A stretch of DNA of 5,785 nucleotides from an uncultured Lachnospiraceae bacterium. GTDB taxonomy: Bacteria; Bacillota; Clostridia; Lachnospirales; Lachnospiraceae. Under the pieces are notes generated by a model. That model was not told the origin of the DNA. It saw only the letters and a list, made by a program, of their open reading frames with translations, and ran no database searches. The stretch spans positions 1 to 5,785 of the forward strand of contig CAKRNX010000145.1 in the NCBI GenBank assembly GCA_934371475.1, in the 5' to 3' direction. Shown here piece after piece: positions 1 to 5,785 of this stretch (the first letter of the stretch is position 1; the number at the start of each line of letters is the position of its first letter). Both the position numbers and the translations under genes were made by a program.

Positions 1-1165
1 GATAGATAAAGCCCTGGTCAATCAGGCAGTTCAGCTGATCGCTGGGATACTCCACCTCAGCTCCATACGGATAAAACAGAATATCTGTATCTCCCACCAG
101 GCTTCCTGCTTCATCAAGCCACTTTCCGATATCTGTCTGCAGTGCGGAAGTATCCATATCATTCATATAGCCGTGGCTGTACCCGGCACAGGCGATATCC
201 CATCCGTCCGCCGTCAGCTTCTGTGCAATTGCCGTAACAGCATTGCGGTTATCCTCATTGCTGACTGCTCCGCTGTCCGCAATCTCGTATCCAAAAATCC
301 CTTCCGACACTGACACTGACACAATTCCTCTGGCTCCCTGCATGGAGAAATCCGGATGTTCTTCCACAAATGTATTCAGGATCGGAACCAGATCATAGTC
401 ACCCTTCAGCTCATGCCCGCCGTCATCCGTATAGCGCGCTTTCACATTGCCGTCACTGTCCAAAACCAATCCGGTTGCAATCCCGTCGCCATTCTTGATC
501 CCGGAATAATTCAGATTATCCTGCGAAATAATGACAGGTTTTTTGCCTTTCGGCAGCATCAGCTGATGCTGTTCCAGCATCGTCACACCCCTGGCATCTG
601 TCGTCTCTGCCGCAATGCTGTGGATATCAATCAGAATATAATTATTGTCATAAAGACTCTGAAGGATTGCCTTAAATTCTTTTGTCGTCACCATGGAACT
701 GTCGTATGTATAGGACATGTCATCTCCGTCAAAAGCCCGCATGGTATCTTCGATCAGACCCGGGAAACAAAGGTGCGGGATATCTCCCTCATAGACCGTC
801 ATACTGTCTTTTGCCTCCTGGTAGCTGGCCAGGGCAGCTACAACCCGCTCATCCTGAGCTTCCTCCCCGGTCAGTTCCCCGAGAAGGGCCGATGCCTCTT
901 CGTACCAGTAACCTTCCGCCAGCTTCTGTGCCTCGTCAAGCTTTGCCTGGAGTCCGGCCTCTCTGGTCTGCTGGGACTCCTTCTGTTCCCGTTCTACCTG
1001 CATCTGCGGCGTCTCCACCGGCTCATTATTTTCATACATTCCCACGGTCCCTATACTTTCCGCGATCTGATAATTGATGGTACTCCTGCTGCACCCGACT
1101 GTCAGCAATGAGACTCCGACCAGCAGCATCATTACAACTGCTTTCCCTGATTTTTCTGTTTTCAT
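1..1165 (-). CDS. Lipoprotein with diverged NodB/polysaccharide-deacetylase-like domain (partial, C-terminus outside window)
   Basis: The gene starts at ATG 1165 and stays open for 388 codons to the left edge, so the C-terminus is missing. An AAGGAG site lies 5 bases before the ATG. Residues 1-24 form a lipoprotein signal peptide: three lysines (2, 5, 8), a hydrophobic core, then LTVG before Cys25, where lipid would be attached. Residues 26-55 look like a linker, and 56-120 are charged, helical and rich in Gln/Glu/Ala. From about 127 the order of elements follows carbohydrate esterase 4 deacetylases: an opening strand (IPHLCFPGL, 129-137), a segment VTTKEFKAILQSLYDNNY (159-176), motif 1 as SQDN (214-217) where the family has TFDD, motif 2 as SHGYMN (330-335) where the family has SHxxxH, and FYPYG (364-368). 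The usual D-H-H metal triad therefore reads N217-H331-N335, while the likely catalytic-base position Asp216 is kept. About 105 residues between motifs 1 and 2 are not explained by the standard fold. It probably acts outside the cytoplasmic membrane on cell-surface glycan, or only binds it; activity is uncertain. It has its own promoter and is not part of the gat operon. Confidence 0.8.
   Translation of the reverse strand, partial: MKTEKSGKAVVMMLLVGVSLLTVGCSRSTINYQIAESIGTVGMYENNEPVETPQMQVEREQKESQQTREAGLQAKLDEAQKLAEGYWYEEASALLGELTGEEAQDERVVAALASYQEAKDSMTVYEGDIPHLCFPGLIEDTMRAFDGDDMSYTYDSSMVTTKEFKAILQSLYDNNYILIDIHSIAAETTDARGVTMLEQHQLMLPKGKKPVIISQDNLNYSGIKNGDGIATGLVLDSDGNVKARYTDDGGHELKGDYDLVPILNTFVEEHPDFSMQGARGIVSVSVSEGIFGYEIADSGAVSNEDNRNAVTAIAQKLTADGWDIACAGYSHGYMNDMDTSALQTDIGKWLDEAGSLVGDTDILFYPYGAEVEYPSDQLNCLIDQGFIY
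305..322 (-). repeat. Three-copy hexamer tandem repeat inside the lipoprotein gene
   Basis: On the minus strand GTGTCA GTGTCA GTGTCG encodes Val-Ser three times (residues 282-287). The last copy differs only in its final base. The unit is a multiple of three, so loss or gain of a copy would keep the frame. The alternating Val-Ser reads as a beta strand within the insertion between motifs 1 and 2. Confidence 0.7.
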
Positions 1166-1170
1166 GGCAT

Positions 1171-1176
1171 CTCCTT
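1171..1176 (-). promoter_or_regulatory. Ribosome binding site of the lipoprotein gene
   Basis: AAGGAG on the minus strand, separated from ATG 1165 by the five bases ATGCC. It fixes the start of the lipoprotein gene, which is also supported by the signal peptide that begins right at this ATG. Confidence 0.85.
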
Positions 1177-1195
1177 CATTCTTGAATCTGTTTTC

Positions 1196-1224
1196 ATTAT
1201 AGCTTTCAGCGGAGAAGAACTCAA
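1196..1224 (-). promoter_or_regulatory. Sigma-A-type promoter for the lipoprotein gene
   Basis: On the minus strand the -35 box is TTGAGT (1224-1219, four of six consensus bases), the spacer is exactly 17 bases (1218-1202), and the -10 box is a perfect TATAAT (1201-1196). Transcription would begin near 1189, giving a leader of about 24 bases that holds the Shine-Dalgarno site. No operator-like inverted repeat is apparent in or around it. It lies 12 bases past the T-run of the gatB terminator, so the lipoprotein gene appears to be transcribed on its own. Confidence 0.75.
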
Positions 1225-1236
1225 GAAAACTTTCAT

Positions 1237-1271
1237 AAAAAATCTCCGGCACGTCTTTTTACATGCCGGAG
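1237..1271 (-). terminator. Intrinsic terminator of the aspS-gatCAB operon
   Basis: Read on the minus strand, an 11-base-pair stem (arms CTCCGGCATGT and ACGTGCCGGAG, one T-G wobble) encloses the six-base loop AAAAAG. After the stem comes one A and then six T (1242-1237). The stem starts 22 bases after the gatB stop codon. The plus-strand side lacks an equally clean T-run (GTTGTTCTTG), so it is mainly a minus-strand terminator. Confidence 0.9.
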
Positions 1272-1293
1272 TTGTTCTTGTAACGTATCCCGA

Positions 1294-2733
1294 TCACGCC
1301 TGATCCAGGATTTCTTTCAAGATTTTATTCACGGAAGCAGGATCTGCTTTTCCCTTCATCACTTTCATCGTCTGTCCCACCAGGAAACCGATTGCTTTCT
1401 GCTTTCCGCCCTTGTAATCTGCCACGGACTGCGGATTATCCGCCACAATTTTCTCAATGGACTCCCTGAGCGCGCCCTCATCGCTAACAGTCTTGAGACC
1501 TTTTTCTTCTACGTACTGCTCCGGATCCATATCTTCCTCAAACATAGTCCCGAATACTTCCTTGGCCACGCTGCTGTTGATTGTACCGGCTTCCGTCAGT
1601 TTGATCAGTCGGCTCAAATTTTCAGCTGAAAAACGGATCTCTTCCGGCTCCATCTCTTTCTCCTTCAGCAGGCGAAGCGTCTCGCCCAGGATCCAGTTCG
1701 CCGCTTTCTTGGGATTACCGCAGAGAGCTGCCGTCTCTTCAAACAGATCTGCCAAAGCTTTGGATCCTGTGATAATCTGCGCATCATAATCTGGAATATC
1801 AAACTCTTTCTTATATCGCTCCAGCTTCTCTGTCCTCAGTTCAGGCTGACGGTCACGGATCTGCCGGATCCACTCATCGCTGATTACAATCGGAGCAAGG
1901 TCAGGATCCGGGAAATAACGGTAATCCTGTGCATCCTCTTTGGAACGCATGGCATAAGAATATTCCTTATTATCATCCCACCGTCTGGTCTCCTGCACCA
2001 CAGCCTTTCCCTCTTCCAGCAGCTCAATCTGGCGGGCACGTTCTCCCTCAATCGCATGAGCAATCGCCTTAAACGAGTTCAGGTTCTTCATCTCCGTTCT
2101 CGTACCCAGCTTCTCAGATCCGACCTCACGCACAGACAGGTTTACATCCGCACGCATGGAGCCCTCCTGGAGCTTGCAGTCGGAAGCACCCAGATACTGA
2201 ATAATCAGGCGCAGCTTGTCAAGATAGGCGATCACTTCGTCCGCGCTGCGCATATCCGGCTCAGATACAATCTCAATCAGAGGTACACCGCTTCGGTTGT
2301 AATCCACCAGGGTACAGTCTTCCCACTCGTCATGGATCAGTTTTCCGGCATCCTCTTCCATATGAATCTCATGGATGCCGATCGTCTTTTTCCCTGCCGG
2401 CGTATCAATCTCAATGCCGCCGTCATAACAGATCGGCAGATACAGCTGGGAAATCTGATAGTTCTGAGGGTTGTCCGGATAGAAATAATTCTTCCGGTCA
2501 AACTTGGAATACTGATGAATCTTACAGTTTGCAGCCAGACCAACGGCCATCGCATATTCCACTACTTTCTTATTTAATACAGGCAGAGAACCGGGCATTC
2601 CGGTACACACCGGACACGTATGTGTGTTAGGCGCTCCTCCAAATGCTGTAGAGCAGGCACAGAAAATTTTGGTTTTGGTAGCCAGTTCTACATGAACCTC
2701 CAGACCAATGACGGTCTCATACTGTTTCGACAT
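1294..2733 (-). CDS. gatB: Asp-tRNA(Asn)/Glu-tRNA(Gln) amidotransferase subunit B
   Basis: GatB is the tRNA-binding, ATP-using subunit of the cytoplasmic GatCAB complex. It phosphorylates the side-chain carboxylate of misacylated Asp-tRNA(Asn) or Glu-tRNA(Gln) and lets ammonia from GatA replace the phosphate. The protein has 479 residues, normal for the family. The N-terminal cradle domain opens with VIGLEVHVEL (8-17). Glu12, His14 and Glu127 (in HMEEDAGK) match by position the metal-binding active-site residues described for Staphylococcus aureus GatB (shifted by two). Cys25, Cys27, Cys40 and Cys43 form the CxC...CxxC set of a structural zinc site. FDRKNYFYPDNPQNYQ (78-93) is the family signature. 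A helical domain follows (about 295-400), then a YqeY-like tail (about 405-479) with GKADPASVNKIL near the end, which in this family contacts the tRNA. The start is one base after the gatA stop, which suggests translational coupling. It is the last gene before the terminator. Confidence 0.97.
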   Translation of the reverse strand: MSKQYETVIGLEVHVELATKTKIFCACSTAFGGAPNTHTCPVCTGMPGSLPVLNKKVVEYAMAVGLAANCKIHQYSKFDRKNYFYPDNPQNYQISQLYLPICYDGGIEIDTPAGKKTIGIHEIHMEEDAGKLIHDEWEDCTLVDYNRSGVPLIEIVSEPDMRSADEVIAYLDKLRLIIQYLGASDCKLQEGSMRADVNLSVREVGSEKLGTRTEMKNLNSFKAIAHAIEGERARQIELLEEGKAVVQETRRWDDNKEYSYAMRSKEDAQDYRYFPDPDLAPIVISDEWIRQIRDRQPELRTEKLERYKKEFDIPDYDAQIITGSKALADLFEETAALCGNPKKAANWILGETLRLLKEKEMEPEEIRFSAENLSRLIKLTEAGTINSSVAKEVFGTMFEEDMDPEQYVEEKGLKTVSDEGALRESIEKIVADNPQSVADYKGGKQKAIGFLVGQTMKVMKGKADPASVNKILKEILDQA

Positions 2734-2734
2734 A

Positions 2735-4216
2735 TTAGTTCGCCCCTTTCTTTGCCGCTGTCAGCTCAGGTGCTTTCCACGGTCCTCTGGACTGTTCCAG
2801 CGTATATCCGGCCCGGATGATATTCTTCTCTTTGAAGCAGTCGCCGATCAGCTGTACGCCGATGGGCAAGCCCTGACTGTCCGTTCCCATCGGGACACTC
2901 ATGCCCGGCAGTCCTGCAAGGTTGACTGAAATCGTATAAATATCACCAAGATACATTTTCAGCGGATCGCTCAGCGAGCTGCCGATACGGGGCGCTGTGG
3001 TGGGAGATGTCGGTCCCAGGATCACATCGTATTTTTCAAATGCACGGTCAAACGCCTGCTTGATCAGTGCTTTTGTGCGCAACGCTTTCAGATAATAAGC
3101 ATCATAATATCCGGAGCTGAGCACGAAAGAACCCAGCATAATCCGACGTTTTACCTCTGGTCCGAAACCCTCGGAACGGGTTTTCTTGTACATGTTGTGT
3201 AGACCTGCGTATTCCTCTGTCCGGTATCCGTATTTAATACCATCAAAACGGGCCAGGTTGGAGCTGGCTTCTGCAGAAGCAATGACATAATATGCCGGAA
3301 TCGCATATTCCACCAGACTCAGGTCAAACTCTTCCACCTGAGCACCTCTCTCTTTCAGCGTCTCTGCTGCCTTTAACACAGCCGCTCTCACTTCAGGATC
3401 CAGACCCTCTCCCAGATAATCTCTTGGAATACCGATCCGCATTCCTGTCACATCCTCTTGCAGAGCCGATGTGAAATCCAGATCTTCCCTCCGCACGGAT
3501 GTGCTGTCCTTTTTATCGTAAGAAGCAATCGCCTCCAGTACAACCGCACAGTCGGTCACATCTTTTGCTACCGGTCCGATCTGATCAAGGGAAGAGCCGT
3601 AGGCAATCAGACCATAACGTGATACCGTACCATACGTAGGTTTGATGCCTGTCACTCCGCAGAAAGAACTGGGCTGACGGATGGAACCGCCGGTATCAGA
3701 GCCAAGTGCAAACCAGCATTGTTCTGCTGCTACTGCGGCGCAGGAACCGCCGGAAGACCCACCGGGCACATGTTCTGTGTTCCAGGGATTTCTGGTCGGA
3801 CCAAATGCGGAAGTCTCTGTTGTACTTCCCATGGCGAACTCGTCCATGTTGGTCTTGCCAATAATGACTGCTCCTGCTTTTCTGATATTCTCCACTGCTT
3901 CTGCCGAATAAGTGGGGACAAAATTTCCAAGAATCCGGGAACTGCATGTCGTGCGCATTCCCTGCGTACACATATTGTCTTTGACAGCCACCGGCACACC
4001 TGCCAGCGGTCCTGTCAGCTCACCCTGATCAATCAGCTTCTGTATTTTTTCTGCCTGCTCATAAGCTCCCTGCTCATCTACTGTTACAAAGCAGTTCAGC
4101 TCCTGGTCAGTTCCTGCAATCCGGTTCAGAGAAGCCTGTACCGCTTCCCGCACCGATACTTCTTTTTCTTTTATTTTTCTGCCAAGCTCTGCGGCAGTGA
4201 AATCTAAAATATCCAT
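2735..4216 (-). CDS. gatA: Asp-tRNA(Asn)/Glu-tRNA(Gln) amidotransferase subunit A (glutaminase)
   Basis: GatA is the amidase-signature subunit of GatCAB: it hydrolyses glutamine or asparagine and sends the ammonia through a channel to the GatB active site. The protein has 493 residues, close to the usual 485 or so. The Ser-cisSer-Lys triad is complete: Lys79 in VAVKDN, Ser154 in PGGSSGGS (151-158), and Ser178 in SDTGGSIRQP (173-182). These numbers equal those known for the S. aureus enzyme. The glycine/serine-rich amidase signature spans about 150-195. KTNMDEFAMGSTTE (121-134) is typical of GatA rather than of other amidases. The ATG follows GAGGG (4225-4221) by four bases, and the gene begins 20 bases after gatC. 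Lying between gatC and gatB and having full catalytic residues, it is clearly the transamidase subunit. A free amidase is the only alternative and is very unlikely here. Confidence 0.97.
   Translation of the reverse strand: MDILDFTAAELGRKIKEKEVSVREAVQASLNRIAGTDQELNCFVTVDEQGAYEQAEKIQKLIDQGELTGPLAGVPVAVKDNMCTQGMRTTCSSRILGNFVPTYSAEAVENIRKAGAVIIGKTNMDEFAMGSTTETSAFGPTRNPWNTEHVPGGSSGGSCAAVAAEQCWFALGSDTGGSIRQPSSFCGVTGIKPTYGTVSRYGLIAYGSSLDQIGPVAKDVTDCAVVLEAIASYDKKDSTSVRREDLDFTSALQEDVTGMRIGIPRDYLGEGLDPEVRAAVLKAAETLKERGAQVEEFDLSLVEYAIPAYYVIASAEASSNLARFDGIKYGYRTEEYAGLHNMYKKTRSEGFGPEVKRRIMLGSFVLSSGYYDAYYLKALRTKALIKQAFDRAFEKYDVILGPTSPTTAPRIGSSLSDPLKMYLGDIYTISVNLAGLPGMSVPMGTDSQGLPIGVQLIGDCFKEKNIIRAGYTLEQSRGPWKAPELTAAKKGAN
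2743..2749 (-). promoter_or_regulatory. Ribosome binding site of gatB, inside the end of gatA
   Basis: AAAGGGG on the minus strand, nine bases before ATG 2733. It lies within the last codons of gatA (Lys-Lys-Gly-Ala). The gatA stop TAA sits between this site and the gatB start, so ribosomes ending gatA could restart on gatB. Confidence 0.75.
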
Positions 4217-4236
4217 CTTTCCCTCAGCTTTCCGTT

Positions 4237-4530
4237 CTACTCAACCGTCTTGGGTACTTTATATGAACCATCCTTCTGCTCCGGTGCATTCTTCAGCATA
4301 TTTTCTCTGTCGTCGCCATTCTCCACCACATCTTCCCGGAATACATTATGTACCGGAAAAACATGGGACATCGGCTCCACTCCGCTCGTGTCCAGCTCAT
4401 TTAATTTGTCAATATAATCCAGCATGCGGCTCATGTCCTTTCCTGCCTGCTCTTTTTCTTCCTCTGAAAGCTCCAGCTTTGCAAGAATACCCACATACTC
4501 AATTGTCTCATTACTGATACTGTTTGCCAT
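4237..4530 (-). CDS. gatC: Asp-tRNA(Asn)/Glu-tRNA(Gln) amidotransferase subunit C
   Basis: GatC is the small belt-like subunit that wraps between GatA and GatB and stabilises the complex; it has no catalytic role of its own. The protein has 97 residues, the normal size. The N-terminal half carries the family pattern ETIEYVGILAKLELSEEE (residues 8-25), two predicted helices that pack on GatA, and the middle segment runs MLDYIDKLNELDTSGVEP. The C-terminal part has the typical VFREDVVE followed by a conserved NAPEQKDGSYKVPKTVE end, which fits in the GatA-GatB interface. The frame stays open upstream to 4629, but that part overlaps the end of aspS, has no family similarity and no suitable ribosome binding site. 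ATG 4530, with AAAGGAG eight bases before it, is the start. It sits 37 bases after aspS and 20 before gatA. Confidence 0.96.
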   Translation of the reverse strand: MANSISNETIEYVGILAKLELSEEEKEQAGKDMSRMLDYIDKLNELDTSGVEPMSHVFPVHNVFREDVVENGDDRENMLKNAPEQKDGSYKVPKTVE

Positions 4531-4538
4531 TTTAAACG

Positions 4539-4545
4539 CTCCTTT
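4539..4545 (-). promoter_or_regulatory. Ribosome binding site deciding the gatC start
   Basis: AAAGGAG on the minus strand, eight bases before ATG 4530. It decides between this start and an in-frame upstream start at 4629 that would extend the protein by 33 unrelated residues. Confidence 0.85.
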
Positions 4546-4567
4546 TGATCCTCTGCTGTATTTCCAG

Positions 4568-5785
4568 TTACGGTTCCAGTCTGGACAGATCTCTCGGGAA
4601 CAGTGTTGTCTCCCTGATGTTATCCTCACCGATTAGTTTCATAGTCAGACGCTCCAGTCCGATACCCAGTCCTCCGTGAGGCGGCATTCCATGTTTGAAT
4701 GTGTTCAGGTACTGTTCCAGCCCATCCGTCGTCATTCCTTTTGCCGCAATCTTATCCAGAAGCATCTGGTAATCATGGATACGCTGACCGCCTGTCGTGA
4801 TCTCCAGGCCATGATAAAGCAAGTCAAAGCTCATCGTGTATCTTGCATCCTCCGGATCATCCATCGCGTATAACGGACGTTTCTTGGAGGGATAATGTGT
4901 TACAAATACAAAATCCGCATCATATTCTTCCTTGAAGTAGCGACCGATCAGCGCTTCTTCTTCCGGCTCCAAATCAAAGGGGTTGCGGATCTTTCTGTCA
5001 TATTTCTCGGAAACCAGCCGTTTCGCCTCATCAAAGCGCACCGCCGGGATCCTGCTCACATCTGGCAGCTCCACATTCAGGATCTCCAGATCCTGTGCAT
5101 ATTCGCGTTTCAGCAGGTCCATCGTGTACTGAAGGAATCCTGTCTCCATTGCCATAATATCTTCAAAACTGTCGATATATCCCATCTCAAAATCAAGGCT
5201 TGTGTATTCGTTCAGATGACGCTTTGTGTTGTGCTTCTCTGCACGGAATACAGGTCCTGTCTCAAATACCCGGTCAAACACGCCAACCATCATCTGTTTG
5301 TAAAGCTGAGGGCTCTGCTGCAGCACTGCCGGATGGTGGAAATATTCCAGGCGGAACAGGTTTGCGCCGCCCTCCGCACTCTTGGCTCCGATCTTTGGGG
5401 TGTGGATCTCAGTGAACTCCTGGCTGTAAAGGAAATCACGGAACCCTCTCACAATCCCCTCCTGGAGCTTGAACTTGGAGCGCTCGCGGATGTTTCTCAG
5501 TGAGATAGATCGGTAGTTCAGCTTAGCATCCAGGGAAGTATTCATCTTCCACTTGGAAATCGGCAGCGGCATTGCTTCCTGCGGTTCTGACAGGATCTTT
5601 GCCTGCTGGATGCGGATCTCAATTCCTTTCGGAGCCCGCTCATCTTTCTCCAGCATTCCTGTAAGTTCCAGGGTGGTGCCCTCCCTGAGAAGCCTCAGAT
5701 CCAGGTCTGTTTTACCCTTTTCGTAAATGCACTGCAGCAGCCCTTCCCGTTTTCTCAAAATCACAAACGTCACTGCCCCACAGTC
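4568..5785 (-). CDS. aspS: Archaeal-type, probably non-discriminating aspartyl-tRNA synthetase (partial, N-terminus outside window)
   Basis: This class IIb synthetase attaches aspartate to tRNA(Asp) and, in the predicted non-discriminating form, also to tRNA(Asn), making the Asp-tRNA(Asn) used by GatCAB. The window holds 405 residues plus the stop. By comparison with archaeal enzymes of about 438 residues, roughly 30 N-terminal residues are missing. The GTG at 5773 is not the start: it falls inside a conserved OB-fold strand (GAVTFVILRKREG) and the frame continues to the edge. Counting from the first codon in the window, residues 1 to about 65 are the OB-fold anticodon-binding domain. Motif 1 (115-132) ends EIHTPKI, QSPQLYKQ (157-164) binds aspartate, motif 2 (180-201) contains FRAEKHNTKRHLNE, GGQR occurs at 332-335, and motif 3 (366-380) is GMPPHGGLGIGLERL. 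The large insertion domain of bacterial-type AspRS is absent, so the protein belongs to the archaeal/eukaryotic type. QSPQ and the motif 2 sequence separate it from AsnRS. Pro52 stands where discriminating archaeal enzymes have a lysine. It heads the operon as far as can be seen. Confidence 0.93.
   Translation of the reverse strand, partial: DCGAVTFVILRKREGLLQCIYEKGKTDLDLRLLREGTTLELTGMLEKDERAPKGIEIRIQQAKILSEPQEAMPLPISKWKMNTSLDAKLNYRSISLRNIRERSKFKLQEGIVRGFRDFLYSQEFTEIHTPKIGAKSAEGGANLFRLEYFHHPAVLQQSPQLYKQMMVGVFDRVFETGPVFRAEKHNTKRHLNEYTSLDFEMGYIDSFEDIMAMETGFLQYTMDLLKREYAQDLEILNVELPDVSRIPAVRFDEAKRLVSEKYDRKIRNPFDLEPEEEALIGRYFKEEYDADFVFVTHYPSKKRPLYAMDDPEDARYTMSFDLLYHGLEITTGGQRIHDYQMLLDKIAAKGMTTDGLEQYLNTFKHGMPPHGGLGIGLERLTMKLIGEDNIRETTLFPRDLSRLEP

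Larger units (their letters stand above)
1237..5785 (-). other. aspS-gatC-gatA-gatB operon for tRNA-dependent asparagine formation
   Basis: Four same-strand genes with gaps of 37, 20 and 1 bases, no internal terminator or convincing internal promoter that I can see, and a strong intrinsic terminator after gatB. The promoter and any leader regulation lie past the right edge. The gene content covers both steps from tRNA(Asn) to Asn-tRNA(Asn): mischarging, then amidation. GatCAB can also serve Glu-tRNA(Gln) if the organism has a non-discriminating GluRS, which cannot be judged from here. Confidence 0.85.

Noticed and set aside
356..1111. Plus-strand open frame of 251 codons opposite the lipoprotein gene
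   Set aside because: The minus strand here has a start with a ribosome binding site, a promoter, a lipoprotein signal peptide and recognisable domain motifs. The plus-strand product is His/Cys/Ile-rich with no recognisable domain, and is a shadow of minus-strand codon bias.
2056..2577. Plus-strand open frame of 173 codons opposite gatB
   Set aside because: It lies entirely within the highly conserved gatB gene. The product resembles no family I know.
4531..4567. Possible attenuator, riboswitch or internal promoter between aspS and gatC
   Set aside because: Only 37 bases, with no hairpin, T-run or -10/-35 pair beyond chance. It holds just the gatC ribosome binding site.
4531..4629. N-terminal extension of gatC to an upstream in-frame start
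   Set aside because: The added 33 residues overlap the end of aspS in another frame and do not look like GatC. The strong ribosome binding site and normal family length support ATG 4530.
4895..5503. Plus-strand open frame of 202 codons opposite aspS
   Set aside because: It overlaps the conserved catalytic core of aspS, including motifs 1 and 2, on the other strand and shows no domain of its own.
5771..5773. GTG as the start of aspS
   Set aside because: The codon encodes Val in a conserved OB-fold strand, the frame remains open to the edge, and archaeal-type AspRS has about 30 more residues before this point.
1..5785. CRISPR arrays, tRNA or rRNA genes, insertion sequences, attachment sites
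   Set aside because: No spaced repeats, tRNA-like cloverleaf, transposase motifs or terminal inverted repeats were seen. Almost all of the window is coding.

Overview
All four protein genes of the main block and the partial fifth gene lie on the minus strand. The base composition is intermediate, the Shine-Dalgarno sites are strong AGGAG/AGGGG types, and the proteins look like those of anaerobic Firmicutes. Together with an archaeal-type aspartyl-tRNA synthetase next to gatCAB, this suggests a Clostridia member, most likely Lachnospiraceae. That placement is an inference from protein style; no rRNA or other taxonomic marker is in the window.

Reading in the direction of transcription (high to low coordinates), the window opens inside aspS (5785-4568, N-terminus cut off). 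It continues through gatC (4530-4237), gatA (4216-2735) and gatB (2733-1294), with gaps of 37, 20 and 1 bases. A strong intrinsic terminator (1271-1237) closes this unit. Its promoter lies beyond the right edge. A new transcription unit follows at once: a sigma-A-like promoter (1224-1196), a Shine-Dalgarno site (1176-1171) and a lipoprotein gene (1165-1), which runs off the left edge after 388 codons.

The first unit is a complete two-step route to Asn-tRNA(Asn). The synthetase is predicted to be non-discriminating and to charge both tRNA(Asp) and tRNA(Asn) with aspartate. The GatCAB amidotransferase then converts Asp-tRNA(Asn) to Asn-tRNA(Asn), with ammonia made by GatA from glutamine or asparagine. 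Active-site residues of GatA and GatB are intact. The proline in the synthetase that is linked to relaxed anticodon recognition is also present.

The second unit encodes a membrane-anchored, extracytoplasmic protein with a diverged NodB/polysaccharide-deacetylase fold. Its metal-binding triad is altered and it carries a long insertion between motifs 1 and 2. This is the least understood object here. The rest is a well-known pathway in a compact arrangement, and I do not see convincing evidence of an undescribed multi-gene system.
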